From NCBI GenBank assembly GCA_009602725.1, contig WELB01000180.1, positions 79,193 through 129,922 on the forward strand: DNA of 50,730 nt, in the 5' to 3' direction. This document shows positions 36,970 to 47,781 of the stretch, in pieces. The notes below the pieces were generated by a model. It saw only the letters and a list, made by a program, of their open reading frames with translations. It searched no databases and had not been told where the DNA came from. Position 1 is the first letter of the stretch; each line of letters starts with the position of its first letter. The position numbers and the translations under genes were made by a program. This DNA comes from Spirogloea muscicola (taxonomy: Eukaryota > Streptophyta > Zygnematophyceae > Spirogloeales > Spirogloeaceae).

Positions 36970-37800
36970 TCATCTTCATCTTCAGGCCCTTCGTCCTCGG
37001 CCTCCCACCTAACTGCCTGCTTGGGGTGCGCCAGTGCGAGTGCGGCTTCCGTGCAGAGGGTGCTGTGCTCGCCACTCACATGCTGAGATGCCCCACTGGA
37101 CCAGAAGTGGTGGGCATTCACAACCTCCTTCGCGATGCCCTGGCGGGCTTGATGTGCGACGCCGGCTACCGAGCGGTCGTGGAAGTCGACAATATCATGC
37201 CTATCACCACGGACGCCCAGGGACCTCACCATCGCCGCACCCTTGACATTGTGGGCGTGCAACCTGGTGGTGGACCACGGGCCCTGGTCGACGTTGTTGT
37301 TACGGAGGCATATAAGGGCCCAGCATCGACACACATCGCTGGGAATGCAGTGGGCGGTGCAGGACAAAAAAAACTGCGGCACTACTCCGATCACCCCCAA
37401 TGCGATCAGCTCCTGCCAGCGGCAATCGACATCTATGGCTGTCTGGGTCCTCGTTTCCACACTCTGCTTCAAAACATTGCCAATCTAGGCTACACTCGAC
37501 GTGCAGATGTGTTTCCGGCTGAGATGGGCTTGCCAGCTGCATATCTGTCGCTCTTGCGACGACGAGTTTCGGCCTGATTGCAGCGTGCTCAGGCTAGTGC
37601 CTTGCACCAGAAAGCTGGGCGAGCTCTAGTAGGTGACAGAAGGGCTCCGTTCCTGGCAGCTAGTATTCATGCATCGAGTAGTGACCTTTATGTTTTGACC
37701 CGTGGTTATTGAGCGGGTCAATCTGCTGTAGGTTATGTAGATCTTTAGATGTGCTTGCCTTTGTACCTGGCCATTTGGCCTACATCTATCTCTAATACAC
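36970..37800 (+). mobile_element. LINE family B, 5'-truncated copy with zinc finger and PD-(D/E)XK-like nuclease end
   Basis: The frame from about 36975 encodes a CxC...HxxxC zinc-finger-like module (CECGF ... HMLRC), GIHNLLRDALAGLMCDAGY, then VVEVDN, RRTLDIVGV, 14 residues to VDVVVTEAYK, and KKLRHY. The order E, D-x14-D, K resembles the C-terminal restriction-like endonuclease of R2-type non-LTR retrotransposons. A TGA at 37575-37577 interrupts it after SLLRRRVSA. The same frame then continues LQRAQASALHQKAGRALVG ... SDLYVLTRGY to a TGA at 37710-37712. The B-type UTR follows, with the inverted repeat 37695-37702/37714-37721 and GGCCATTTGGCC at 37769-37780, ending AATACAC. No reverse transcriptase remains. 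It is most likely dead. Confidence 0.8.
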
Positions 37801-38012
37801 AGTTCTTCCTGGCCAGAGCCAGAGGCAGCGAGTTTTCCAGCCCCTATTCTCAATGGGCGAGCACTTTCTTCTTCTCATGAATAGGGGCTGGAAATGCCAG
37901 CTCTCACGGAAGCGTCATTCTTGTTAGTCTCGTCGCGCCCGCGGCTTGCCACTTTGGCAAAGCGCAGAAAATACCGTGTATAAGAAGTGTAGGCCAAATG
38001 GCCAAGTACAGG
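37800..38012. mobile_element. Fold-back family A tails and a minus-strand family B tail
   Basis: About 37806-37830 is the reverse complement of the family A coding word CCTCTGGCTCTGGCCAGG. It is followed by a plus-strand A tail (CCAGCCCCTATTCTCAATGG to CTTTCTTCTT, about 37836-37879) and then a minus-strand piece of the same hairpin (ATGAATAGGGGCTGGAAATG). About 37973-38012 on the minus strand is a family B terminus (GGCCATTTGGCCTACAC ... ATACACGG). Confidence 0.65.
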
Positions 38013-38166
38013 CAGAGGTGGCCCTCACTCCCTCCCCAGCAGCCGTTCCGTTTCCATCATTACGCCCGACTACACTTTCACAACTCCTTCCGCGAGCCCG
38101 CTCAGTCTCCGAGGCTGCGCTGCTCTCCGCCGTAGCCAGGCGGCCGCCGCCACCGCCGCCACGACA

Positions 38167-41100
38167 ATGTGCAGCGCCACCTCGCTGGCTGCGTCGCGGA
38201 CGGCCGCGGCGGCCGCGCTCGCGGGGCGTCGCCGCGCCTCTTTGCTGTGCGCCGGCAGTTTCTGTGGACCAGCTCCCAGCTCCAGCGCATGGCTCGGTTC
38301 CAAGCTCGGGATTCGGCTCGGGCCTGAAGGCTTGGCGTCGAGACGTGTAGCCACGATCTCAGCCGCACTGAACGCTAACAAGGAGTGAGCGCTGCAGGGC
38401 CCCTGGTTGCTCCAGTCAGCAAGCAGGAGCTGGTTGTCGTTGTATCTGTAAGGTTTCAGAATACCCGCGGCTCAAGGCCAAATGTGAGCTCAGATCCGAT
38501 CTCGAGTTCTTTGCATTCATGTACTTGCCGTGAAATTTTGTGTGATTGCGTGTGAAGATATGTCATCGTGGGAGGAGGCAATGCTGCTGGCTATGCAGCC
38601 AAGGCTTTCGTGGAGCAGGGGCATGCTGAGGGAAAGCTCTGCATTGTCACCGCTGATGTGAGTATATCAGCTAGAAGACTTGCAATGTGGATACCACAGC
38701 CTGTTGGCACCTCGGGCAATGGCAGCACAGCAGGTGACACAAAAGGCCGGACAAGGTGCTCAACAAATGGCTATATTTGAAGTGAGTGGAAAGACCGCAT
38801 TGTGCAGAAAGTAGCCCCATATGAACGGCCCACCCTTACAAAGGGCTATCTGTTTCCTCTGGATGCCAAGCCGCCACGCCTTCCTGTGAGTGATGGCCCC
38901 TTTGGACATTGGCGTGCTGCAACTATTTTATAGTTGACTCCTTCTGCTGCAGCACTTGGTTAATAACATTATGGTGTAGCACACAGTGAGCCCCAGAACC
39001 AGAAAAATAAGACGTGCTGATGCAAGATCTTGGTGAGCTCTGTCCACCTCAATGCCCTTCTGCCAGACCTACAACTGTTGTTGCACCTCTCTGCTACTCT
39101 GTGGACAAGGCAGTATCAGGTGCACTGTGTTGCAGGGTTTTCATACCTCTGTGGGAGGTGGAGGAGAAAGACAGACTCCAGAGTGGTACCAACAGAAGGG
39201 GATTGAGGTAGGTGTGTATGCCCACAATCTACCGTCGGTCTGCATGTACGTGCGTTGCTTGAGTTGATGCTTGGGGCAGCCACTCATTGAGGAGAACTTA
39301 TCAGTAACAACACATCTAAGGCTCTCTGGAAGGCTCTGCTTACTTTTAACAAACTGTTGTTCTAGTATGCATCGTGGTGTGCAGGTCCTCTATTCAACCA
39401 CCATAACAGGCCTGGACACTGGAAGCAGGACATTGAAGACATCCTCTGGGGATGAGGTTGCTTACAAAAATCTTGTCATCGCCACTGGCTCCACAGCTAT
39501 CAGGTCTGTTGAAGCACGTGATGCAAGTAAAAGTTTGTGGCTCAAGTGCCCCACATTTGTTCCCTAGTATGTTGGCACAGTATTAAAAGTTCAATTGCAA
39601 GTAAAGCCCTCCATAGAGCATGACACACGCGGTCGATTCTGCACCCTCTGTCAATGTGTAAATTCACCTATCTCTGATCTCGGTCACTTGCTATCGTTCA
39701 ACAAACCCACTATTCCTCTAGGCTTCCGGAGAAAATCGGCGGCCACCTACCAGGCGTGCATGTCATCCGCTCTGTTGAAGATGCTGATGGACTTGTTGAG
39801 GCTTTTGTGAGAAGCCTCCTCCCTTCATTGGCATCAGTATTGTTGTCCAGTATTTCCTGCAATTGCATGAATGATAAGCTGACTTCCTCATCCAAGGGCG
39901 GTCTCATGCATTGCTGCAACCAAGTAGCAGGGTAGTCTTATCTCTACACAAAGTCTTGGTAAGCAACTGTTGTTCTTACAATGAGAGCTCTGAGACTGAT
40001 TACTTTGGACCTTCTTGTCTAGCAAAATGCAAAGGCAGCTGTTATTGTGGGGGGTGGGTACATTGGTGAGGAGGTTGGGGCAGCTTGTGCAACTTGGAAA
40101 ATTCCCACGACGGTAATACCAGATGTGATCGTAAAATCCAGGAGCTGCTAGATGTAAAAGACAATGGCAATACAGTTTGAGCTCTCATGAATGAATGTAC
40201 TTACCTCAACTGTGTGCACGATCTGCAGATTGTATTTCCTGAAGGCCATCTGATGCCTCGGCTCTTCACGCCCAGCGTTGCTGCCAATTACGAGAAGCTC
40301 TATGAGAGCAAAGGAGTCAAATTCCGGAAGGTTGTCATCAACATGGAAAGCTTGATCACCTTCTATGCTGAGAGGCCATAGTCATTACAATTTAGCTCAG
40401 TTGTGCTAATCCACTATATGTTGTCATTGTAGGCGGAAAGTTTTAAATTCAATGTACTTATATTCATCACATAGCATAGCATAGTCGCTGTAAATCTGTA
40501 TGGTTGTCTGATCCATGAACTAATGGTAGGATAAGCATCATGATGCAGGGTACATCTGTAGCAAAAATTATACCTGGAGCCGATGGTAAAGTATCAAAGG
40601 TGGAACTTGAGAGTGGCGAGGTCCTTGAGGCAGATTTGGTCAGCATACCCTCCACAGCTGCAATATGCTGGGCCGCTAGAGGTTTGGATGATTTGAGTGG
40701 CATGGGAGGCCATATTTGACATCCATTAGCCAGAGATGGCTTCTGCAAGTCGACGAAGCTCATGGTGACAAGAGCAGTGCTCAGTAGGTGCTGTTGTAAG
40801 AAGATAAGGATCAGGGACTCATCAATGATGTTGGGCTGTATAGGTCATTGTGGGAGTTGGGGCAAGGCCTGTCGTGGAGCCCTTTTTGAATGCAGGCCTT
40901 AAGAGTGAACAGAAAGGAATTGAGGTATCAAGCATCCTTCTAGTAGCATCAAGAGTGCAACATGCCATTCTTGAAAGGGCAGACTACATCTTGGAAGAAT
41001 CATGTAACAGTTGATTGGAGGAGATTCTCATAATTTGAGAAAGTGAGATTGGGGATACAAGTATCTGATAGAGCCATATTCTGGCAATTGGGAGATTAGA

Positions 41101-42854
41101 TGCCTCTGTGTACTTGTATCAATATCAAAGTCACAAACCGCTCGACAACTTTACCCCTTATCAATTGCAATGTGTGAAGGTGAATGGAATGCTCTGCAGT
41201 AGTGACCCCAACATCTATGCTATTGGCGACGTCGCTGCGTTTCCCTTAAAGGTCAGTTTCTACCCTACAGGCAAGCTCTGCTCACAAGCATATACGGGAT
41301 ACCAAGGTGTACAGGTGAACAATATCACTGTACATCCAACGTTGTTGTGCCAATAGACAGCGGCCGCAACCAGTGCTGCATGACACACGTCCTACTTCCT
41401 TGTATGTAGTTGGGTAAGAGTAGGCAATGTGATCTGCTCCAAGTCGAAATCATGAGAGCATTGGGTGGGTATGTCAGCTGTGAGCTTAGTAAGTAGTCAG
41501 CAGATCAACTCTTATCTGCTGCCCAGAGTGTACCTTCTTTTTGGCTTTCGTTGCTATTTGACTAATACAGATCAGTAAGAGTTTCATCTGTCCTCATCAC
41601 CTGCTTGCAGCTGTATGAAAGAAGAGCGAGGGTGGAGCATGTGGATCATGCACGAAGATCTGGAGCCCATGTTGTCAATTCCATTGTAAAAGGTTCCGAG
41701 GAAGAGTGAGTACCTCCCAGCATTTATCAGCTAAAACCATGTATAGTGTCAGGTAGATTGCATCTTATGCGCCATTTACTTGTAGACAATTCAGAATGTT
41801 GATGACCTATAGTGTTCTTCCTGCTTTTGAATTACATCTGATAAGCTTCAGGTAGGCAGGTATGACTACCTTCCATATTTCTATTCTCGAGTATTTGAAC
41901 ACCCTGGCAGTGAGCGTAAGATCTGGTGGCAATTCTATGGCGATAATGGTGCGTCGATCTGCTAGCTCCATCACTTTCCTCAGCACTGTATTTCAATGTA
42001 CTCAAGCTCCACTCACAGTCAGGTGCTTGCCACAGCATAGTTTGTACTCTACATCGTCAATATGCAAAATCCTATATGCATCTTGGAATCTACATTTGTA
42101 ATTTGCGAGCAACTCACAAGCCGACACCCATGAGTGCAGTTGGCGAGAGTGTGGAGAAAGGCAACTTCGACCCTAAGCTGTTGAATATCTGGGTGAAAGA
42201 TGGTAGGCCCTGTGGTCCACCGAAAGTCATCGTTGCCATGTGACCCTCCTTTGGAGCCAGATGCACACTGATTGGAGGAATTGATTGGGCTCGTTTTGGC
42301 TGCCTGTGCTGCATATCTGGCTACAAGCATATATTGATGTAATTTGAATGAAGCAAGTCAACCAATTTTGTACTGAAGCTAAAGCTAAAGCTTGAGGCCT
42401 TGTGGTCTTGAACATCACCAAGGTCCTGTCACAATTCCCTTCAAATGGCCCTGACAATGCCTCATCACATTACTCATCTCTGGAGTATATTAATGCAGGA
42501 CATCTGAAGGGGATTTTGCTGGAAAGTGGAACACCTGAGGTCAGTGAGTTCAAATCATTGTGTGCATGATATATCACACACAGACCACAGCAGATGGCAG
42601 CAAATTGGATTTTGCCCTTCGAAGGACATTTTTCATTTATATGCTATTTCTAAAGCTGCAGTGTCCTACTATGTTGCTCACACCTCCTCTTGGTGGAATT
42701 GCTGTCACCACAGGAGTTTGCTTTGCTTCCCAAGCTGGCAAGAGCACAACCGAAGGTTGACATAAGTGCTTTAGGGGCAGCAAAGTCTGTGGAAGATGCT
42801 CTCAAGATTGCTCAAAGTGCCATGGAGGCCACTTCGAACACAAGTGCCGCTTAA
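38167..42854 (+). CDS. MDAR: Monodehydroascorbate reductase, organellar type, 16 exons, 511 residues
   Basis: FAD enzyme that reduces monodehydroascorbate with NAD(P)H in the ascorbate-glutathione cycle. Exons: 38167-38384, 38558-38657, 38808-38885, 39136-39207, 39385-39503, 39722-39806, 40023-40112, 40229-40330, 40549-40638, 40844-40924, 41180-41251, 41611-41705, 41860-41948, 42140-42202, 42499-42539, 42714-42854; 1536 nt in phase. Visible: an Ala/Ser/Arg-rich transit peptide of about 70 residues; FAD-binding YVIVGGGNAAGYAAKAF; APYERPTLTKGYL; GFHTSVGGGGERQTPEWYQ; LVIATGST; NAD(P)-binding AAVIVGGGYIGEEVGAA; FPEGHLMPRLFTP; SSDPNIYAIGDVAAFPLK (second FAD contact); RVEHVDHAR; and YDYLPYFYSRVFE. 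A TGTAA word lies at 42937-42941. The long leader suggests chloroplast and/or mitochondrial import; this is inference. Confidence 0.95.
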
Positions 42855-43458
42855 TAGAGGAGCGACAAACTTTATCACTGGAACTCCATTCCATCGAACA
42901 TGATGACTGGCAGCCCAGGGTCACATTCAAATACTCTGTAATAGTATGAGCTGCTGCTGCTTAAGGCTGCCAGCATCCGCGCCTCTGGTGGCAGTTGAGC
43001 CTCCGGCATCCTCATCTGAGAATCCTCATCTGAGAATAGGCAGAACTAGGTCACCTGCCAGTCCAGTCGTACCTGTAATATCTTGCGTGAGCTCTTTGCT
43101 CGTTGCTCAACTGTCATGTGATTATTGATCTACTTTACTCAGTTTCCATTTAACATTCCCTGCACGTGCAATGTGCTGCTCTTTACATCATACATTGACT
43201 GGGCTTCTTGTAGGTATCTTTCAAAAGTGGAGCTAAGGTGTCAGGCATTGCATCATTTGCTGAACAATCTCCATTTTGCCGCTCTTAAGCACCCTGCTGG
43301 CTGTACAGTCTAATCTGTGACTAGTATTTGCATATGACCCTTGGCTGTGTTGCACATGTTTCCAGCATCAGAGTGCAGAATGTGTGCTGGTACTTCCTTT
43401 GCGCACTCAAGACAACTGGCTGTCAGTCAATCATTGGCACTGAGCACAAGACTTACAG
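42855..43458. other. MDAR 3' region and spacer
   Basis: The 3' UTR is followed by unrecognised sequence. A small direct repeat, two copies of CCTCATCTGAGAAT, occurs near 43008-43036. No gene is seen. Confidence 0.45.
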
Positions 43459-43711
43459 GTCGAAAAGAAAAGAGAACTCTTCCCGGGGCTCCCGCCGGCG
43501 TCTCTGGATTCGCTTACGTCGCCGTCCGCTGCCTCGTCCCGGTTCGGGAATATTGACCCGATTCCCTTTCGATGGGCGGCGCGCATTGCGCCCTTGACAC
43601 GGGGTTACCCCATCTCTTAGGGTCGACTAACCCATGTCCAATTGCTGTTCACATGGAACCTTTCTCCACTTCAGTCTTCAAAGTTCTCATTTGAATATTT
43701 GCTACTACCTC
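43459..43711 (-). rRNA. Orphan fragment of nuclear 25S/28S rRNA
   Basis: The minus strand reads as an internal piece of eukaryotic large-subunit rRNA. It starts GTAGTAGCAAATATTCAAAT, continues through GGAGAAAGGTTCCATGTGAA and GGGTAACCCCGTGTCAAGGG, then CGAAAGGGAATCGGGTCAAT and GAGACGCCGGCGGGAGCCCC, to GGGAAGAGTTCTCTTTTC. It is about 250 nt, well conserved, and has no rRNA on either side. It is therefore a dispersed fragment (retrotransposed, repair filler or assembly join), not a functional gene. Edges are by eye. Confidence 0.85.
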
Positions 43712-44365
43712 TGCAATCATGGAATGGCAGTTGAGGTATCACTGACAGCTGCTGTTACACACTGAGCAGCATCTAGTACTTCTATATATTTTGAGCACAT
43801 TAAGGGTCTTCATGCCTGGTCGAGATAATTTGCAAACACACTGGTGCCGGTGGCAGTATTGGAGACCCTTTAGATCAATTGAGTAAGCTTCCTTCCCAGG
43901 GTACAAAGACCAGGCAGCTTACATCAGCTGCAATGACCAAAATGCTGTACCTCGCAGAAGCGGGACAAGTGCCAGCACACACATCTAAATTGATAAGTGT
44001 TTGTCATGAGGACCTGACCCGGCCATTGTCGTGTTATGAAGAAAGTCCCTTGAGCACGTTAACAATGACAGCACATGGAACTTGGATTTGAATGTGCTCT
44101 TGATGTGGTATGCGATTGACAACTCCTTGCATCTCCCTAGAATGTCGACATCTTTTATGCTCTCTGTCTATGCCCGGTACTGCAGGCAACCTCATGTTGA
44201 CGCAGTCACAAGAAAATAGCTTGGAACAAGGACGATATGTTTCTATTATTATAAATCACATTGTGTTAAAGTCCACTGTGCAACTAAACACATGGCAGCC
44301 TCGAGTGGCAAGTGCAGTACACCTGACAGCATCCCGCTCTTGCTAACGTCCAAGAGAAAGGTGCT
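43712..44365. other. Spacer after the rRNA fragment
   Basis: No gene, RNA or repeat recognised. Composition is unremarkable. Confidence 0.4.
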
Positions 44366-45232
44366 CTAATATGGGGAGCAGTAGAGCACTGCCCGCAAGG
44401 AGCAGTTGGTGGCTGCTATGAGGGGGTGATGCTGGAGAAGCCTATCGCGGGCCGTCTTGCAGTTGGCATCGTTCTCAATCTCTAAAAGAGCATCTTGCTG
44501 CAAGCTACTGGCTGGCCTTAGCATCCACTGTGGCTGCAGTGTGGCCAGGACGTTCGCGCAAGAACCCCTACACCAGAGCCTGGCATGCCTTTCCAGAGCT
44601 TCACCGCTGTCAACTCCGCACTGTACCGGGACCACTTCCCCAGCTTCTTGCACCTGTTCCATTTGCCTACATCTGCGGCTGTCCCCATGCCCTGAGCCTG
44701 CTGAGTCCACCTTCTTTAGGCCATGCACATTGTCACTCCCACCCTCCCCTTGATCACGTATAATGCTGCCCACGATATAAGCAAGAAGTGGGTAAGCTGC
44801 GGCTGGCCGCACAAACACCGAGCCTGGCTTCCTGGACTCGGCTGAGGTGCTGTCGTGGAGGTCCTCCAGGTAGCCATCGTCGTTCCAGAGAAGTGCCGCT
44901 GAGGCTACCTCGGCTCCGCTGCCGGAGCGTACATCGGCGGCCTCAGGGCAGGCGACCGTGAGCGTGGCTTCTATTCCCCGATCCGGTTGCCTTGACTTCA
45001 CACCAGCGCGGCCGCTGGTTCCGTCCTCGGCGCACAGCTTCCGCAGCTCTGCCACTGGCTTCGCTTCCATGGCGTCGACTTGGCGGGGGGGGCCGTCGGC
45101 GAGGAGCTGGACCTGGTCCGTCCTGCCTCGGGCCGGCCGCCGCCGGCGGAGCCGGATGTAGCCAGCGGAGGCCAGCACGGCCAGCAAGCCGGCGCCGACG
45201 GCGAGATTCAGTGACGCTACGGCGCTCGCCAT
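44366..45232 (-). CDS. Hypothetical protein with N-terminal membrane segment
   Basis: From the ATG at 45232 the minus strand stays open for 288 codons. The product starts MASAVASLNLAVGAGLL, continues as a hydrophobic helix, then an Arg-rich stop-transfer stretch (RLRRRRPARGR). This is the layout of a tail-facing signal anchor. After about residue 160 the composition looks less protein-like (Cys/Gln-rich), so the frame may run past a missed splice donor. I recognise no family. The frame also stays open upstream of this ATG as far as, and beyond, an N at 45620 inside a GCG run. The gene is divergent from the small membrane protein at 45916. Confidence 0.45.
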   Translation of the reverse strand: MASAVASLNLAVGAGLLAVLASAGYIRLRRRRPARGRTDQVQLLADGPPRQVDAMEAKPVAELRKLCAEDGTSGRAGVKSRQPDRGIEATLTVACPEAADVRSGSGAEVASAALLWNDDGYLEDLHDSTSAESRKPGSVFVRPAAAYPLLAYIVGSIIRDQGEGGSDNVHGLKKVDSAGSGHGDSRRCRQMEQVQEAGEVVPVQCGVDSGEALERHARLWCRGSCANVLATLQPQWMLRPASSLQQDALLEIENDANCKTARDRLLQHHPLIAATNCSLRAVLYCSPY

Positions 45233-45583
45233 CGCCGCCTTGAGGTTGGAGGCGGCCCCAGGCGAAACACTCTTGTGCGAATTGCAGGACTGAACAGTGC
45301 TGCGCCGCCTCAGCACGTCAGTCGCCGCCGCGGAGGCTTCCCGGCCAAGCGGTGGAGCAGAGCAGGCCGCAGAGGCCGCCGCCGCGGAGGCGGCTTTCCG
45401 CACTTGGGCGAGCGCGGTCCTGCAAGGCAACCCACTTGGGCTAGCTCCGAGCTCGTGAGCTGCAGGTGTAAGCTGGCGCCGGCATTCCCCGCTCGGCCGG
45501 CCTTGCACACCGGCAGCGCTGGAGGCGGCGGCCGCGAAGATGGGCTCCTTCGGCGAAGCCGACTGCGGCCAGGCCGTCTGGAC

Positions 45584-45614
<31 letters not shown>

Positions 45615-45915
45615 AGGCANCATGCAGACGATGTCATAAAGATAAGTAAGAAGAAGAATTCGTAGAGGAAAAGGAACACCTCCCCCACCACTCCCCGCCC
45701 CTCCACGTGGCGGGCCCGCAAAGCGTTCAGCTCGCGGTCAGCTCCCCCACGCAGCCACCTCGCCTCTGGCCAGCGCCTCCCACGTCGGCGCCAGCGCCGC
45801 CGCCGCCGCCGCCGCCGCCGCCGTCGGCGGGCGCGCCGGGCCAGCAGCAGCAGCAGCGCGCTGCCCGCGGCGCAGGCCCCCCGGCTCCGCTTCTCGTGGG
45901 CGAGGGCGGCGCGAG
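45233..45915. promoter_or_regulatory. GC-rich divergent interval with an N
   Basis: A region between two oppositely directed starts. It contains GCG runs at about 45582-45617 followed by an N at 45620, and GCC runs at about 45794-45823. No gene of its own is supported. Confidence 0.4.
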
Positions 45916-46101
45916 ATGGCCCGGGACGACACGCTGCAGCGGGAGGGCAGCCTGGCCTTCAAGCTCCTGCGGCCTGGGGTGGACCAGAAGACCCGCCAGG
46001 GCCTCATCTTCGTCACCGTCGTGGCTGCTCTGGGTGCGTTCCTCTCCGTGGCAAGCGTTCTGCTCGAAGCAGTCACTTACGTGGTCATGACGGCATGCTA
46101 G
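45916..46101 (+). CDS. Small predicted membrane protein (61 residues) or first exon
   Basis: The ATG at 45916 is in a good context (GCGAGATGGC). The product begins MARDDTLQREGSLAFKLLRP, then DQKTRQGLIF and one hydrophobic segment (VTVVAALGAFLSVASVLLEA), ending VMTAC-stop. I do not recognise the family. An internal GTGCGT (after VAALG) and a strong GTAAGT at 46150 are possible splice donors, so it may be a first exon joined to the downstream frame. Confidence 0.4.
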   Translation: MARDDTLQREGSLAFKLLRPGVDQKTRQGLIFVTVVAALGAFLSVASVLLEAVTYVVMTAC

Positions 46102-46241
46102 CTACTCGCTGCTGACTTAGTCAGGACTTTGACGTGCCTCTAGAGGTTGGTAAGTAACGAGAGCCCAAAAGAGAACGGCAAGCCTGTCTGCCACCAACTA
46201 ACGGGAGTCCAGCTTTGTGATGCAAAGCAAGAGGCACCTCG

Positions 46242-46797
46242 AATGGCCATCTTGTTATGGGCATCAAGCTGTCACGTCCTTCTGACGTCCTTCTCCATCA
46301 ACAAAGTCGTTGATAACAGCACAGCTACACTGGTTCATTTGGTGAATTCGTTGATGGAGGAAATTGTTGTTCTTGTGGCCATTGTCAAGGTCGTGGCACC
46401 ATTGCAGACATTGTCCTTCAACTGCGCTCACGTGCTCCAAGTGCACAAGTACGGTGTATCGGTGTTGGTCACTAGGAATCGCTTTCTTCTGTGGGCACTT
46501 GACCTTTATCGATGTGTCATGCCTCTCTGGAGGCCTGCAGGCCTGGGGTTGTTCCTGCTGTCGTACCAGCCAACGGCTTCGCGCCTGGACTCAGAGGGCA
46601 AGATGAACAGACTTGGTCTTGGCAAGAAGGTTCCCACTGTGCCAACTGAGCAGGACAAGGACCACATTCACCACCCTGACGGACCCACGCGCTCGGCAGC
46701 TGTGCAGCCCCAGCAAGGTGGTGGCGTGCAGGGCCACAGTGAGGCCTCCAAGCCCAGGATCCCATCCGGAGGGTCCATCAGTAGGGATAGCTCTTAG
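46242..46797 (+). CDS. Hypothetical protein or terminal exon
   Basis: An uninterrupted plus-strand frame. The first ATG is at 46242, but the frame is open further upstream. The N-terminal half is hydrophobic. The C-terminal half is polar (Lys/Gln/Pro/Ser-rich, e.g. MNRLGLGKKVPTVPTEQDKD) and looks like genuine coding sequence. It may be the last exon of the gene starting at 45916. No family is recognised. Confidence 0.35.
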
Positions 46798-47678
46798 AAG
46801 GGCAGGTTGTCCCTTTATGTAGACCGCCACAAACACGTACAGACTATGCATTCCTCTGGTTCTGCAGTAGGTAATGCAGGGCAGGATATATCTGATACAC
46901 ACTGCTTCAAAGGGCTTCCAAGAGCTACCATGTTATTCAGTTGATCTCCCATTGAAGTCATCACTGGCTACTGTTGCTCCCTGTCTAATACTAATCTTGA
47001 CACCCTCGTGACTCTGCTCATATGACGTTCTTTGTCGGCCAAAGAGATGCGGAGGAGGGACTGTCTAGGGAGTATTGAGCGGGCCACGAGTGTTGTGCAG
47101 ATGTGCACAAATTAGTGTGATACGAACGGCAAAGTTCTACATTGCACATTTCTATGATTTACATGCCCTGTGCAACTACTTTTACAAATTGAGAGCTAGT
47201 CAATTTCAGGACTCGTGAGCAAAATCAACTACATGTCAAGACATATCAAGCATACAGCTTTTGTTGCACCTTGGAGGAGTTGCACTGGGCTCGTCTGTAG
47301 GTGCTGTGCATGACTTCCAGCAATGTTTCCAAAAGGTTGCACGTGGAGCCGACAGACCTGGACAGAAGCATAAGCTGCTGTGTACCATCACTGCATGATC
47401 ATGACTCTAAGTATAGACTTGCAGGCCCTGCATCTTCACTTCACGGAATGTGACCGCGCTGCACCACTACCAGCTAAATCATCATCCCATGAAGACAGAT
47501 GCTGCGAAATCAACAAGGACAAGCTTGTCAGACCAAAGCCGCAATGTTTAATATCAGTCCCAGTGCTGCTAGTATGTGAAGTTACACAATATAATCTATC
47601 AAAAAACTTGATGACCTACATAGAAATGCTTTCACATCAAGAAAGCTTGACATACAATCTATTTCTACGGCTATAAAT
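46798..47678. other. Intergenic region, nothing recognised
   Basis: AT-richer spacer between a plus-strand gene end and a minus-strand gene end. No repeat family or RNA gene seen. Confidence 0.45.
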
Positions 47679-47743
47679 TCAAGGTATGGTCAACCTGCTA
47701 ACCATCTGACCATGAACCTTGGCGTCAGCCATGCTATACAAGG
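47679..47743 (-). repeat. Duplicated copy of the neighbouring gene's terminal codons
   Basis: On the minus strand it encodes MADAKVHGQMVSRLTIP-stop. This parallels MTDIKVHGHNVSRLSLP-stop, the end of the gene at 47782. A TATAG acceptor-like site precedes it (47734-47738). It may be an alternative last exon or a decayed duplicate. Confidence 0.6.
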
Positions 47744-47781
47744 AAAGCACAATCAGCTGCGCATAGATCCAAGCGGAATGG

